From positions 186,001-250,000 of the forward strand of contig CAKRJY010000003.1 in assembly GCA_934352055.1 (NCBI GenBank): a stretch of DNA of 64,000 bases, read 5' to 3'. This DNA comes from an uncultured Lachnospiraceae bacterium. Its GTDB lineage: Bacteria > Bacillota > Clostridia > Lachnospirales > Lachnospiraceae. Below are positions 54,210 to 62,777 of this stretch, one piece after another (the first letter of the stretch is position 1; each line of letters opens with the position of its first letter). The position numbers and the translations under genes were made by a program. The notes beneath the pieces are model-generated. The model saw nothing but the letters and a program-made list of their open reading frames with translations. It made no database searches and was not told where the DNA came from.

Positions 54210-54440
54210 TTAGCCAACTGTCTTTTTGATTAATTCAACAGCATCGCCTACAGTCACGATCTTTTCAGCCTCTTCAACATTCACTTCAATGTCAAGTTCT
54301 TCTTCAATTCCCATAATAATCTGGAAAACATCAAGCGAATCTGCTCCAAGATCATCCACAAATGTGGTATCCATATTGATTTCTGTCTCATCTACATTCA
54401 AGACCTCTGCAATGACCTTTCTAAGCATTTCTAATTCCAT
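54210..54440 (-). CDS. acpP: Acyl carrier protein
   Basis: 76-aa acidic four-helix carrier of fatty-acid chains. The phosphopantetheine Ser is in GADSLDVFQ (Ser about 36). SD GAGGAGG. It lies 14 bp after plsX, a common order in Firmicutes. Confidence 0.98.
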   Translation of the reverse strand: MELEMLRKVIAEVLNVDETEINMDTTFVDDLGADSLDVFQIIMGIEEELDIEVNVEEAEKIVTVGDAVELIKKTVG

Positions 54441-54454
54441 CTTGCTTACCTCCT

Positions 54455-55477
54455 CTATTCTGTCTTATTGTCTTCCACACAAATATTTGCCTGGATTTTT
54501 CCGCTAATGTCCTGCTCCTTAAAAGATGCACATTGGATGATTGAATTCTTAATCTCAATTGCCTTTGCGCTGCCATGCGTCTTAACGACCAGACCTTTTA
54601 ATCCGAGCAGTGGCGCACCGCCATAAGCCGATGCATCAAATGTTTTTAATGTATTTTTGAGTGCTGGAAGCGCTAACGCAGCTCCAATTTTACTCTTTAA
54701 GGTGCTCATCAGACCGGTTTTAATAACACCTATCAATGTAGAACTGAGCCCCTCATATAACTTAAGAATCACATTACCAACAAACGCCTCACATACAATG
54801 ACATCTGCTGCGCCTGATGGGATTTCTCTTGCCTCTATGCTTCCAATAAAATTGATATCCTTGCATTCCTTTAGCAATGGATATGTCTCTTTTACCAAAG
54901 CATTTCCTTTTTCTTCTTCTGCACCAATATTCACAATGGCTACGCGTGGATTCTCAATGCCCACAACATCCTTCATATAGATGGAGCCCATACGTGCAAA
55001 TTGCACCAGATGTGATGATCTGGCATCCACATTAGCTCCACAATCAATCAGAAGTGATACGCCTGTTTTGGTTGGTATCAATGGGGCTAATGGTGCTCTT
55101 TCCACACCTTTAATCTTACCTACAATCACCTGTCCTCCGACAAGTACTGCACCTGAACTTCCCGCAGATACAAATCCATCTGCCTTGCCCTCTTTTACAA
55201 GTTTTAAAGCAACTACGATCGACGAATCTTTTTTCTTTCGTATTGCCATCACTGGTGGTTCTGCTGTTTCAATCACTTCCGTCGCTGGTACAACCTCAAT
55301 GCGCTCAGACGGATAGTTGTACTTTGCAAGCTCTGCGCGAACCACATCTTCTCCTCCTACAAGAAGAACCTTGATGTCCTCTCGCTCGTTTACCGCATCC
55401 ACACATCCTTTTACAATTTCAACCGGTGCATTGTCACCGCCCATGGCATCTACGGCTACGACTTTACTATTATCCAT
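54455..55477 (-). CDS. plsX: Phosphate acyltransferase PlsX
   Basis: Makes acyl-phosphate from acyl-ACP, the donor for PlsY. 340 aa: VVAVDAMGGDNAP start (about 6-18), the AIRKKKDSSI region, SAGSSGAVLVGG (about 104) and ANVDARSSHLVQFA. Start set to ATG 55477, after AGGAGG; a longer frame to 55513 lacks a site. It has its own promoter (55520-55548), after the rpmF terminator. Confidence 0.96.
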   Translation of the reverse strand: MDNSKVVAVDAMGGDNAPVEIVKGCVDAVNEREDIKVLLVGGEDVVRAELAKYNYPSERIEVVPATEVIETAEPPVMAIRKKKDSSIVVALKLVKEGKADGFVSAGSSGAVLVGGQVIVGKIKGVERAPLAPLIPTKTGVSLLIDCGANVDARSSHLVQFARMGSIYMKDVVGIENPRVAIVNIGAEEEKGNALVKETYPLLKECKDINFIGSIEAREIPSGAADVIVCEAFVGNVILKLYEGLSSTLIGVIKTGLMSTLKSKIGAALALPALKNTLKTFDASAYGGAPLLGLKGLVVKTHGSAKAIEIKNSIIQCASFKEQDISGKIQANICVEDNKTE

Positions 55478-55519
55478 GATACGCCTTCCTCCTATGCATA
55501 AAAAATGCATCATAAGAAA

Positions 55520-55548
55520 AATATACTATAAGTGTTTCTATAAATCAA
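55520..55548 (-). promoter_or_regulatory. plsX-acpP promoter
   Basis: TTGATT (55548-55543), 17-bp spacer, TATATT (55525-55520), about 40 bp before the plsX ATG. Confidence 0.7.
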
Positions 55549-55572
55549 CACCAAATCCTATTACAGAACAGG

Positions 55573-55604
55573 CAAAAAAATAAGGCTTTCCATACGGAAA
55601 GCCT
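55573..55604 (-). terminator. rpmF terminator
   Basis: On the minus strand AGGCTTTCC and GGAAAGCCT (55583-55604 with a 4-nt loop), then TATTTTTTTG. It separates yceD-rpmF from plsX. Confidence 0.9.
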
Positions 55605-55615
55605 CATGTTTCATC

Positions 55616-55795
55616 TTAGTCCTGAGCGATGATCTCTTTCTTGTTATAAGAACCGCAGTTCTTACAAACTCTATGTGGAACCATTAACTCTCCACACTTG
55701 CTACATTTTACTAATGTAGGAGCTGTCATCTTCCAGTTTGCTCTTCTCTTATCTCTTCTACCCTTAGAAGACTTATTCTTTGGACAAATTGACAT
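55616..55795 (-). CDS. rpmF: 50S ribosomal protein L32
   Basis: 59-aa ribosomal protein read from the sequence: the start MSICPKNKSSKGRRDKR, KMTAPTLVKC, zinc-type CSKC and CKNC pairs (31-34 and 44-47), and the end KKEIIAQD. ATG at 55793-55795, TAA at 55616-55618. SD AAGGAGGTG overlaps the stop of yceD, as in the conserved yceD-rpmF order. Confidence 0.97.
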   Translation of the reverse strand: MSICPKNKSSKGRRDKRRANWKMTAPTLVKCSKCGELMVPHRVCKNCGSYNKKEIIAQD

Positions 55796-55801
55796 ATCGG
55801 G

Positions 55802-56326
55802 TCACACCTCCTTAAATTCATTAAAGATATCTTGGAACTTTGCCATTCTTGGATCTATTACCTGACGATCACATCCGCAGTCCTGCTGGTTCAAATTCTG
55901 ACCACACACCGGGCAAATACCCTTGCAATCATCCTTGCACAAGACTTTTGTCGGCCAGTTAACCAAGATTTCGTCATAAATCAGTCTGTCAATATCTAAC
56001 TCATTTTCCTCCAGAAAGGTGTTTTCCTCATCATCTGCAAAAACAACCTGACCATCCGCAAGCGGAATTTCACGATCAATTGTTATTTGCAATGGTACCA
56101 CAACGTCACTAAGACATCGATCACATGGAACCACCGCCTCCAGAGTCGTGTCACCTGAAATCAATAATTGCTTATTGTTATCATTTGTCAGACATATACT
56201 GAATGGCTTAATATTGGTAATAGGAAATATCCCTCCACCAACAGAAACTTCTGACATCTCCGTGGTAGCGGCAATCTCCCGTTTCTTATCGGCTGTAGAA
56301 ATGATATCTATAACATCAATCTTCAT
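55802..56326 (-). CDS. DUF177 (YceD/YlbN) family protein
   Basis: 174 aa with an N-terminal beta-rich part and Cys pairs CDRC (about 73-76) and CKDDCKGICPVCG (about 129-141), with a final CGC. YceD/YlbN is nearly always upstream of rpmF and is linked to 23S rRNA processing and ribosome assembly in plants and bacteria. Promoter at 56352-56380 is close to ideal. SD AGGAGAG. Gene name by position only. Confidence 0.9.
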   Translation of the reverse strand: MKIDVIDIISTADKKREIAATTEMSEVSVGGGIFPITNIKPFSICLTNDNNKQLLISGDTTLEAVVPCDRCLSDVVVPLQITIDREIPLADGQVVFADDEENTFLEENELDIDRLIYDEILVNWPTKVLCKDDCKGICPVCGQNLNQQDCGCDRQVIDPRMAKFQDIFNEFKEV

Positions 56327-56351
56327 AGTCTCTCCTATTCACACTCAAACT

Positions 56352-56380
56352 ATTATACATAGACAAGCCGCGCCTGTCAA
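56352..56380 (-). promoter_or_regulatory. yceD-rpmF promoter (consensus)
   Basis: TTGACA (56380-56375), 17-bp spacer, TATAAT (56357-56352): both hexamers perfect. It begins 21 bp after the ackA stop. Confidence 0.9.
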
Positions 56381-56400
56381 CAACTTTTTCTTGTTATTTC

Positions 56401-57597
56401 TTATTTTACAAGTGCTACTGTCTCTCTTGCAATGGCAAGTTCTTCGTTTGTAGGAATAACGCATACCTTTACTTTACTATCTGGTGTAGATAATGTAACT
56501 TCATCACCAAATGTCTTAAGGTTTAATTCCTCGTTGATTTCGATTCCTAAATAGCCTAAGTATTCGCATACTTTACGGCGAACCAATGCAACATTTTCAC
56601 CGATACCTGCTGTAAATGCAATAGCATCTACACCATTCATAGCAGCTACATAAGAACCGATATACTTTGCAACACGATAGCAGAATACTTCAACTGCATC
56701 TGCTGCTAACTGGTTACCAGCTTTGATTTCTTCCTGTAAATCACGGAAATCACTAGAACCACCCTTTGTCATACCAGAAAGACCTGATTTCTTATTTAAA
56801 ATAGTAACCATTTCTTCGATATTAAGGTTCTCTTTCTTTGCAATGAATTCCATAATTGCCGGATCAATATCACCGGAACGTGTTCCCATAACAAGACCTT
56901 CAAGTGGTGTAAGTCCCATAGAAGTATCCACACATTTTCCGTTGACAACCGCACTGATGGATGCTCCGTTACCAAGGTGTGCTACAATCACCTTAGAATT
57001 ATTTGCATCCATTCCTAAATATTCTACACATCTCTTTGAAACAAAGCTGTGGCTGGTTCCATGGAAACCATAACGTCTTACTGCATACTTCTCATAATAT
57101 TCATATGGAAGTCCGTACAAATATGCTTTCTTTGGCATTGTCTGATGGAATGCTGTATCAAATACACCTACCATTGGTACATTTGGCATCAATTCTTTAC
57201 ATGCATCAATTCCAATTAAGTTCGCTGGGTTATGAAGTGGTGCAAGATCATTACATTCTTCCACTGTCTTTAATACTTCATCTGTAATCACAACAGAACA
57301 TGCAAACTTTTCTCCACCATGTACGAGACGATGTCCAACAGCATCTATTTCATCTAAGCTCTTGATAGCTCCTGTCTTATCATTGATCAAGGCATCAATC
57401 ACATACTGGATTGCCTGCTTATGTGTTGGCATATCCAATTCTGTGATTTCCTTATCCAATCCTGTCTTTTGATACACGAGTCTGCCATCAATACCAATTC
57501 TTTCGCAAAGCCCCTTTGCAAGTACAGATTCACTTTCAGAATCAATCAACTGATACTTTAAAGAAGAACTTCCACAATTAATTACTAAAACATTCAT
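56401..57597 (-). CDS. ackA: Acetate kinase
   Basis: Acetyl phosphate + ADP to acetate + ATP, a main energy step in fermentation. 398 aa of the ASKHA fold: NVLVINCGSSSLKYQLI start (2-18), HRLVHGG, FDTAFHQTMP, RRYGFHGTSH, HLGNGAS and the C-terminal AFTAGIGENVA. Start set to ATG 57597, after GGGAGAG. No pta is next to it here. The TmcAL gene, which uses acetate, is divergent from it. Confidence 0.98.
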   Translation of the reverse strand: MNVLVINCGSSSLKYQLIDSESESVLAKGLCERIGIDGRLVYQKTGLDKEITELDMPTHKQAIQYVIDALINDKTGAIKSLDEIDAVGHRLVHGGEKFACSVVITDEVLKTVEECNDLAPLHNPANLIGIDACKELMPNVPMVGVFDTAFHQTMPKKAYLYGLPYEYYEKYAVRRYGFHGTSHSFVSKRCVEYLGMDANNSKVIVAHLGNGASISAVVNGKCVDTSMGLTPLEGLVMGTRSGDIDPAIMEFIAKKENLNIEEMVTILNKKSGLSGMTKGGSSDFRDLQEEIKAGNQLAADAVEVFCYRVAKYIGSYVAAMNGVDAIAFTAGIGENVALVRRKVCEYLGYLGIEINEELNLKTFGDEVTLSTPDSKVKVCVIPTNEELAIARETVALVK

Positions 57598-57653
57598 ACT
57601 ATGTTCTCTCCCTTTCTTATTTCCTTCCTTGGTATAACCCAAAATATATCTCT

Positions 57654-57682
57654 ATTATACTCTCATTTAATTTTTGGTACAA
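57654..57682 (-). promoter_or_regulatory. ackA promoter
   Basis: TATAAT (57659-57654) with a weak TTGTAC (57682-57677) at 17 bp. The -35 region is covered by the palindrome at 57674-57690, so it may depend on a regulator. Confidence 0.55.
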
Positions 57683-57690
57683 GATACCAA
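57674..57690. promoter_or_regulatory. Palindrome over the ackA -35 region
   Basis: TTGGTA-CAAGA-TACCAA: 6-bp arms with a 5-bp centre. It coincides with the weak -35 box. It is not a cre-type CcpA site. Candidate operator. Confidence 0.45.
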
Positions 57691-57799
57691 CATGGATTTA
57701 TTTTAGTCCAATCCATATATTTCATATAAATTTTGTTGCTTGTAGCCAAAGCCTCTTTATGCTATCGTTTTATCAAATAAGTTTTTAAGGAGAACCCCT

Positions 57800-59050
57800 A
57801 TGAAAGTTGTCGGTATCATTGCAGAATATAATCCTTTTCATAATGGACATGCCTATCAGATACGCTACGCAAAAGAAGAACTTGGTGCTGACTATGTCAT
57901 TGTCGCTATGAGCGGACCTTTTACCCAGCGTGGAACGCCTGCTCTTTTTGACAAATATTCACGAGCTTCCCATGCTCTTTCTTGTGGTGCAGACCTTGTA
58001 TTTGAACTTCCAGTACTTTACGCAACTGCCAGCGCACAACCTTTTTCAACCGGAGGCGTTTGCCTTCTGCAAAATACCGGTGTTGTAGATACCCTTTTAT
58101 TCGGCAGTGAGACAGAGGATTTAACTATCCTAAAACAAATCGCACAACTTTTAAACAAAGAGGACACCACCTATCAGGAGCAGCTGCGTCTGGCATTGCA
58201 ATCCGGGAAGTCCTTTGCTACTGCGCGTACCGAGGCACTCGGGCAGGATACCTTTGCATCCATTCTGTCTCAGCCCAATAATATTCTTGCGATCGAATAT
58301 TTAAAAGCACTGCAGCAATTACATAGCCAGATGACGCCCGTCTGTCTCAAACGCAATGGAGCAGATTATCATGATGCCAATATTCATACAGATCATGCAT
58401 CCGCAACAGCCATCCGCAACTTTATTGCAGAACATCCACAGCAAAACAATCCGGATTTTTCTATTCTTTTGCAGCAAATCCCAGAGGAGCTTCATACTTC
58501 TGTGACAAAGGAATTACAAAACAATGCTTATCTTTTACCCGAGGATACATCACTGTTGCTGCAATATGCACTATCCTCCCACGATGATTTCACAGCATAT
58601 TCCGACTGTTCCTTTGATATTTCGAATAAAATCTTGCAAAGTCTACATTTGTATGCAGGATATCATTCTTTTTGTACACAAATAAAGTCAAAAGATGTCG
58701 CATATTCCCGGATTTCAAGAGTTTTATGCCACATTTTACTTAACATAAAGAAGTCGGATTTCGCCATATGGCAACCTGATTTGGCATCCACAACACAAAT
58801 TCCATATCTGCGTCTTTTAAGTTTTAACGAACATGGAAGCTCCCTTCTTTCCACAATCAAAAAAGAAAGCCGTATCCCTATCCTGACAACGCCCAAAAAC
58901 GCAGAACAGATTCTTTCACCGGCGGCATATTCCATGCTCCAAAAAGATATTTTTGCAGCAGATGTCTATCGCATGATGCTATCACAAAAAACAGGCATCT
59001 TATATCCGAATGAATATACAAGAAAATTCAAAAAACACGTCACAGACTAA
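57800..59050 (+). CDS. tmcAL: tRNA(Met) cytidine acetate ligase (TmcAL, YlbM)
   Basis: Makes N4-acetylcytidine at the wobble base of elongator tRNA-Met using acetate and ATP. 416 aa with the nucleotidyltransferase motif AEYNPFHNGH (8-17), SGPFTQRG (about 38-45) and FGSETEDL. SD AAGGAG. Gene order tmcAL (ylbM)-ackA-ylbN-rpmF here is a variant of the conserved ylbM-ylbN-rpmF set, with ackA inserted. A weak promoter may lie near 57737-57765. Confidence 0.95.
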   Translation: MKVVGIIAEYNPFHNGHAYQIRYAKEELGADYVIVAMSGPFTQRGTPALFDKYSRASHALSCGADLVFELPVLYATASAQPFSTGGVCLLQNTGVVDTLLFGSETEDLTILKQIAQLLNKEDTTYQEQLRLALQSGKSFATARTEALGQDTFASILSQPNNILAIEYLKALQQLHSQMTPVCLKRNGADYHDANIHTDHASATAIRNFIAEHPQQNNPDFSILLQQIPEELHTSVTKELQNNAYLLPEDTSLLLQYALSSHDDFTAYSDCSFDISNKILQSLHLYAGYHSFCTQIKSKDVAYSRISRVLCHILLNIKKSDFAIWQPDLASTTQIPYLRLLSFNEHGSSLLSTIKKESRIPILTTPKNAEQILSPAAYSMLQKDIFAADVYRMMLSQKTGILYPNEYTRKFKKHVTD

Positions 59051-59069
59051 TGTCCTGACGTGTTTTTTT
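59031..59069. terminator. Bidirectional terminator tmcAL/purH
   Basis: AAAACACGTCA (59032-59042) and TGACGTGTTTT (59056-59066), followed by T on plus and, reversed, by TTTTTTG on minus. It overlaps the tmcAL stop codon. Confidence 0.88.
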
Positions 59070-59109
59070 ATCCTTATTTTTTTATCCTTATAAAATTTCT
59101 TTATAAAAA

Positions 59110-60288
59110 TTAGTGGTGGAACAAACGAATTCCGGTAAATGCCATTGTCATACCATATTTATTGCATGTAGCAATTACATGATCATCACGGATAGAACCA
59201 CCTGGCTGCGCCACATAGCAAACGCCACTCTTATGTGCACGTTCAATATTATCTCCAAATGGGAAGAACGCATCCGATCCAAGCGCTACTCCTGTATTCT
59301 TATCCAGCCATGCTCTCTTTTCTTCTCTGGTAAATACTTCCGGTTTTACTTTGAAGATATTCTCCCATGCACCATCTGCAAGCACATCCATATAATCTTC
59401 ACCAATGTAAAGATCAATCGCATTATCACGATCTGCACGGCGGATACCATCTACAAACTGTAATCCAAGTACCTGTGGTGACTGACGTAACCACCAGTTA
59501 TCTGCCTTGCCTCCAGCCAGACGTGTACAATGGATACGTGACTGTTGGCCTGCGCCAATTCCAATTGCCTGTCCATCCTTTGCATAGCATACAGAATTTG
59601 ACTGTGTATATTTCAAAGTAATCATAGAAAGAGCTAAGTCAATCTTTGTCTGTTCTGGCAATTCCTTGTTTTCTGTAACAATATTTGAGAAGAAATCATC
59701 ATCAATTACAAGTTCATTTCTTCCCTGCTCAAATGTAATACCAAAAACTTCCTTGCGCTCTAATTTCTTTGGTTCATACTCTGGATCAATTTCAATCACA
59801 TTGTAATTACCATTCTTCTTCTGTCTTAAGATTTCTAACGCTTTTTCTGTATACCCTGGTGCAATTACGCCGTCAGAAACTTCTCGTTTAATCAAAAGTG
59901 CTGTCGCCTCATCACAAACATCAGACAGTGAAATAAAATCACCAAATGATGACATACGATCCGCACCTCTCGCACGTGCATAAGCATTTGCAAGTGGTGT
60001 AAATGTAACATCCATGTCGTCTACCCAGTAAATCTTTTTCTCCACATCAGAAAGTGGCAATCCAACAGCTGCGCCTGCCGGTGAAACGTGTTTAAAAGAT
60101 GTTGCTGCCGGAAGTCCGGTTGCCTGCTTTAATTCTTTTACCAGCTGCCATCCATTGAAAGCATCCAAAAAATTAATATAGCCCGGCTTTCCACAAAGGA
60201 CTTTGATTGGCAATTCGCCTTCTTCCATGTAAATACGTGATGGTTTCTGGTTTGGATTACATCCATATTTTAATTCTAATTCCTGCAT
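59110..60288 (-). CDS. Phosphoribosylaminoimidazolecarboxamide formyltransferase (stand-alone AICARFT)
   Basis: Ninth purine step: AICAR + 10-formyl-THF to FAICAR. 392 aa matching only the C-terminal half of PurH: LKYGCNPNQKPSRI start, SFKHVSPAGAAVG (catalytic Lys-His, about 64-76), the LKYTQSNSVCYAK segment, GAGQQSRIHCTRLAG and the family-end RLFHH. The N-terminal IMP cyclohydrolase domain of PurH is missing, and the next gene upstream (purO) supplies that step. SD GAGGGG. Confidence 0.95.
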   Translation of the reverse strand: MQELELKYGCNPNQKPSRIYMEEGELPIKVLCGKPGYINFLDAFNGWQLVKELKQATGLPAATSFKHVSPAGAAVGLPLSDVEKKIYWVDDMDVTFTPLANAYARARGADRMSSFGDFISLSDVCDEATALLIKREVSDGVIAPGYTEKALEILRQKKNGNYNVIEIDPEYEPKKLERKEVFGITFEQGRNELVIDDDFFSNIVTENKELPEQTKIDLALSMITLKYTQSNSVCYAKDGQAIGIGAGQQSRIHCTRLAGGKADNWWLRQSPQVLGLQFVDGIRRADRDNAIDLYIGEDYMDVLADGAWENIFKVKPEVFTREEKRAWLDKNTGVALGSDAFFPFGDNIERAHKSGVCYVAQPGGSIRDDHVIATCNKYGMTMAFTGIRLFHH

Positions 60289-60309
60289 AAGATTTCCCCT
60301 CGTATTCTA

Positions 60310-61026
60310 TTATTTCTGATTCTTGTTTATGATCTTTGATGTATAGTTACCTGTTGCAATATCAATATAACGAACAAACAAAGACACCTTATTGTCAGCA
60401 TTCAAGCTATTCCAGATCTTGTCTGCAAAGGCATCCATGTCATCTTCGATAGCAACCAGCTTTGGTTCTCCCTCAAAACTTGGAAGTGGATTTCCATCAC
60501 ACTGATATGTATGGATAAAATGACCTTCGCCTGCCACCGGATTCTCATAAGCAAACGTATAACGATTGCAGGCATCCGGATTGCCATTGTTGCTCTTTAA
60601 AATTGACATTGCATAATTATAGTTTCCATCTTTAATATGCATAATACCGGAAATTCTAGGAGTATAATTTGGTCCATCCGGCTCAAACTCTCTCGTTCTA
60701 AGAGACTGTTCAAACGTCATCTGTTTGTCCATCAATTCATAAATTGTATCTGTCTGATCACCATTTGTAACAATTGTCTTATTTCCCAACACGCGAACTG
60801 GCGCATAAATAATCAGGCTTGGATCGCTCAACTTTGATGGGTCAAATGCCTGGGTACGAATCCCCTCTCCATCTTCTACAAACACACGATTACGGCTGTT
60901 CTCGCTGCGTCCCATAATAAAATATGCTGTCACAGCTTTTGTTCCATCCGGTGTCTTACCAATAACGATTCCTCTTCCAGGATAAGCATTTGTCTGCAAT
61001 TCCTGTTCCAATGATAACATTTTCAT
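60310..61026 (-). CDS. purO: IMP cyclohydrolase, PurO type
   Basis: Final step to IMP by ring closure of FAICAR. 238 aa of the archaeal-type PurO family, not related to the PurH N-domain: NAYPGRGIVIGKTPDG start, the YFIMGRSENSRNRVFV segment (about 35-50), YTPRISGIM (about 128-136), and HTYQCDGNPLPSF. SD AGGAGG. It lies 21 bp upstream of the AICAR formyltransferase in the same unit; a TATAAT box at 61077-61082 may be its -10. Confidence 0.92.
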   Translation of the reverse strand: MKMLSLEQELQTNAYPGRGIVIGKTPDGTKAVTAYFIMGRSENSRNRVFVEDGEGIRTQAFDPSKLSDPSLIIYAPVRVLGNKTIVTNGDQTDTIYELMDKQMTFEQSLRTREFEPDGPNYTPRISGIMHIKDGNYNYAMSILKSNNGNPDACNRYTFAYENPVAGEGHFIHTYQCDGNPLPSFEGEPKLVAIEDDMDAFADKIWNSLNADNKVSLFVRYIDIATGNYTSKIINKNQK

Positions 61027-61168
61027 GAAAAACCTCCTAAAGACTTTAAGTATCCATTTACTTATTCAACATCCTCATTATATCCCATCATTTACTTTTT
61101 TACTATGCGATTTTCCTAATAGGATTGATTAGCCTATCTTATCATAGCTTTTTCATTTATAAGTAATA

Positions 61169-61204
61169 CTATAAAAAGCCAAACCTCACTAAGGTCTGGC
61201 TTTT
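61169..61204 (-). terminator. Terminator of the FliD-like gene
   Basis: On the minus strand AAAAGCCAGACC and GGTTTGGCTTTTT (stem with one G-U) and T run TTTTTA, about 10 bp after the stop at 61214. Confidence 0.85.
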
Positions 61205-61213
61205 ATGCATAGT

Positions 61214-61975
61214 TTAAATATAAGAATTGTATGTGCTCATCAAATCATTCATGGAAATCGCTCCATTCTTTGTATAACTGCCACCGGATGCCTTTGCCAT
61301 CACACTGCTTCTAACCATAGATGCCTTCGCAGAAATCTGATATCCATAACCACCAGAGGTCTGAAACAGTGATTTTGCAACTGTCATATCTGATTTTTTA
61401 AAGGTGGCTTCATCCACGCTCAGATGACCTTTGGTATTTACGCTGATTCCAACACTCTTTAAAAGTGCACTATTTGACGATGTAAGTCCTTCCATACCTG
61501 TCACAGAAGAACGTACCCCAGAAAGACTAGCTTCCTCTCCACTGTCAATCATATCATTATATGTATCCGCAAACTTTTTGACAGCTGTATAAATGGAATC
61601 TGTATCATATCCATATGTTATTTTACCATCAGCATCTTTCTTCTCTACTTTAGCAAATAAAGATTCTGTTCCTTTTTTCAGCAATGCATTCGCTGCATCT
61701 GATAATTCCGTAGCATCCGTTTTCCACTCTGCCAACTGCTTATCTGTAATCTCAGCAGGATCCTTCTTCGTTGTACTTGCTGCCTCTGTGCCATCCTTCG
61801 GCGTGTAATAAGAACGCAACAGCTTAAAATATGATCCGGATTGAATACTGTTATATTCACCCAGCATATTGGTCATAGAAGAAAGCGACGAGATTCCGTT
61901 ACTCTTTGAAGAATTCAGACTGGAAAACAAGGTACTAATACTAGATGAATCATATCCTGATACCGTAAGTCCCAT
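61214..61975 (-). CDS. FliD-like / flagellar-filament-related protein of unknown role
   Basis: 253 aa, Ser-rich N-terminus (YDSSSISTLFSSLNSSKS), no signal peptide. The C-terminal half has the FliD-like pattern: FADTYNDMIDSGEEASL, LLKSVGISVNTKGHLSVDEATFKKS (region about 168-205), FQTSGGYGYQIS and a final helix. Full FliD is about 400-500 aa with a domain-specific cap region, so this is a shortened relative. It lies alone between purine and his genes. Start set to ATG 61975, with AAAGGAG at 8 bp; a longer frame to 62083 gives a Cys-rich N-terminus unlike the family. Confidence 0.75.
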   Translation of the reverse strand: MGLTVSGYDSSSISTLFSSLNSSKSNGISSLSSMTNMLGEYNSIQSGSYFKLLRSYYTPKDGTEAASTTKKDPAEITDKQLAEWKTDATELSDAANALLKKGTESLFAKVEKKDADGKITYGYDTDSIYTAVKKFADTYNDMIDSGEEASLSGVRSSVTGMEGLTSSNSALLKSVGISVNTKGHLSVDEATFKKSDMTVAKSLFQTSGGYGYQISAKASMVRSSVMAKASGGSYTKNGAISMNDLMSTYNSYI

Positions 61976-62083
61976 TTTCATCACTCCTTTGATTCTAAAC
62001 ATCCATGTTTGTTTCTTACTTCTATTTTTTGTTTCGGCACATTTTGCATATAACATAACAAATATGCACCTATTTCTATACAA

Positions 62084-62113
62084 ATTATACTATATTCTCG
62101 ATTTGCCAGTCAA
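62084..62113 (-). promoter_or_regulatory. Promoter of the FliD-like gene
   Basis: TTGACT (62113-62108), 18-bp spacer, TATAAT (62089-62084). The -35 box is in the last codons of ung. The leader is about 100 nt. No flagellar sigma-28 pattern is seen. Confidence 0.75.
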
Positions 62114-62765
62114 TAGGCGTCATCCCATGCTCTTCTAAGAATGCATTTGTTTTTGAAAAGTGCTTGCATCCAAAAAATCCACGGTATGCAGAAAGCGGGC
62201 TTGGATGCGGCGCTTCTAAAATCAGATGATTCGGGTTGTTTGTCAGCAATTTCTTTTTCATTTGTGCCGGTCTTCCCCAAAGCAAAAAAACAATCGGCTG
62301 TTCCTGCGCATCTACAATACGGATTACTGCATCTGTAAACTCTTCCCATCCGATATTCTGATGAGAATTTGCTTGATGTGCCCGCACTGTAAGCACGGTA
62401 TTTAAAAGTAATACACCTTGTTTGGCCCATTTTACAAGATAGCCATTGTTGGGAATATAACAGCCCAGATCATCCTGCAGCTCTTTGTAAATATTTACAA
62501 GCGATGGTGGGATATCCACTTCCGGTCGTACCGAAAAGCACAGTCCATGCGCCTGGTGATAGTTATGATACGGATCCTGTCCGATAATCACAACCTTCAC
62601 ATCCGATAATGGCGTCAAATGAAACGCATTAAAAATATCATCTGCTGGTGGAAATACGGTCCCACGGTTATATTCCTCGACGACTGTCTCATATAATTTT
62701 TTGTAATATGGTTTATGAAATTCCTCACTCAGTGGGGCAAGCCAATCATTTGTAATTGCAGGCAT
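62085..62765 (-). CDS. ung: Uracil-DNA glycosylase (family 1)
   Basis: Removes uracil from DNA. 226 aa with the water-activating loop GQDPYHN (Asp, about 63-69), the VLLLNTVLTV strand, and the leucine loop HPSPLSAYRGFFGC (about 188-201). SD AAGGAG. It follows hisF after 12 bp. Confidence 0.97.
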   Translation of the reverse strand: MPAITNDWLAPLSEEFHKPYYKKLYETVVEEYNRGTVFPPADDIFNAFHLTPLSDVKVVIIGQDPYHNYHQAHGLCFSVRPEVDIPPSLVNIYKELQDDLGCYIPNNGYLVKWAKQGVLLLNTVLTVRAHQANSHQNIGWEEFTDAVIRIVDAQEQPIVFLLWGRPAQMKKKLLTNNPNHLILEAPHPSPLSAYRGFFGCKHFSKTNAFLEEHGMTPIDWQIENIV

Positions 62766-62777
62766 GTTCCGTCTCCT

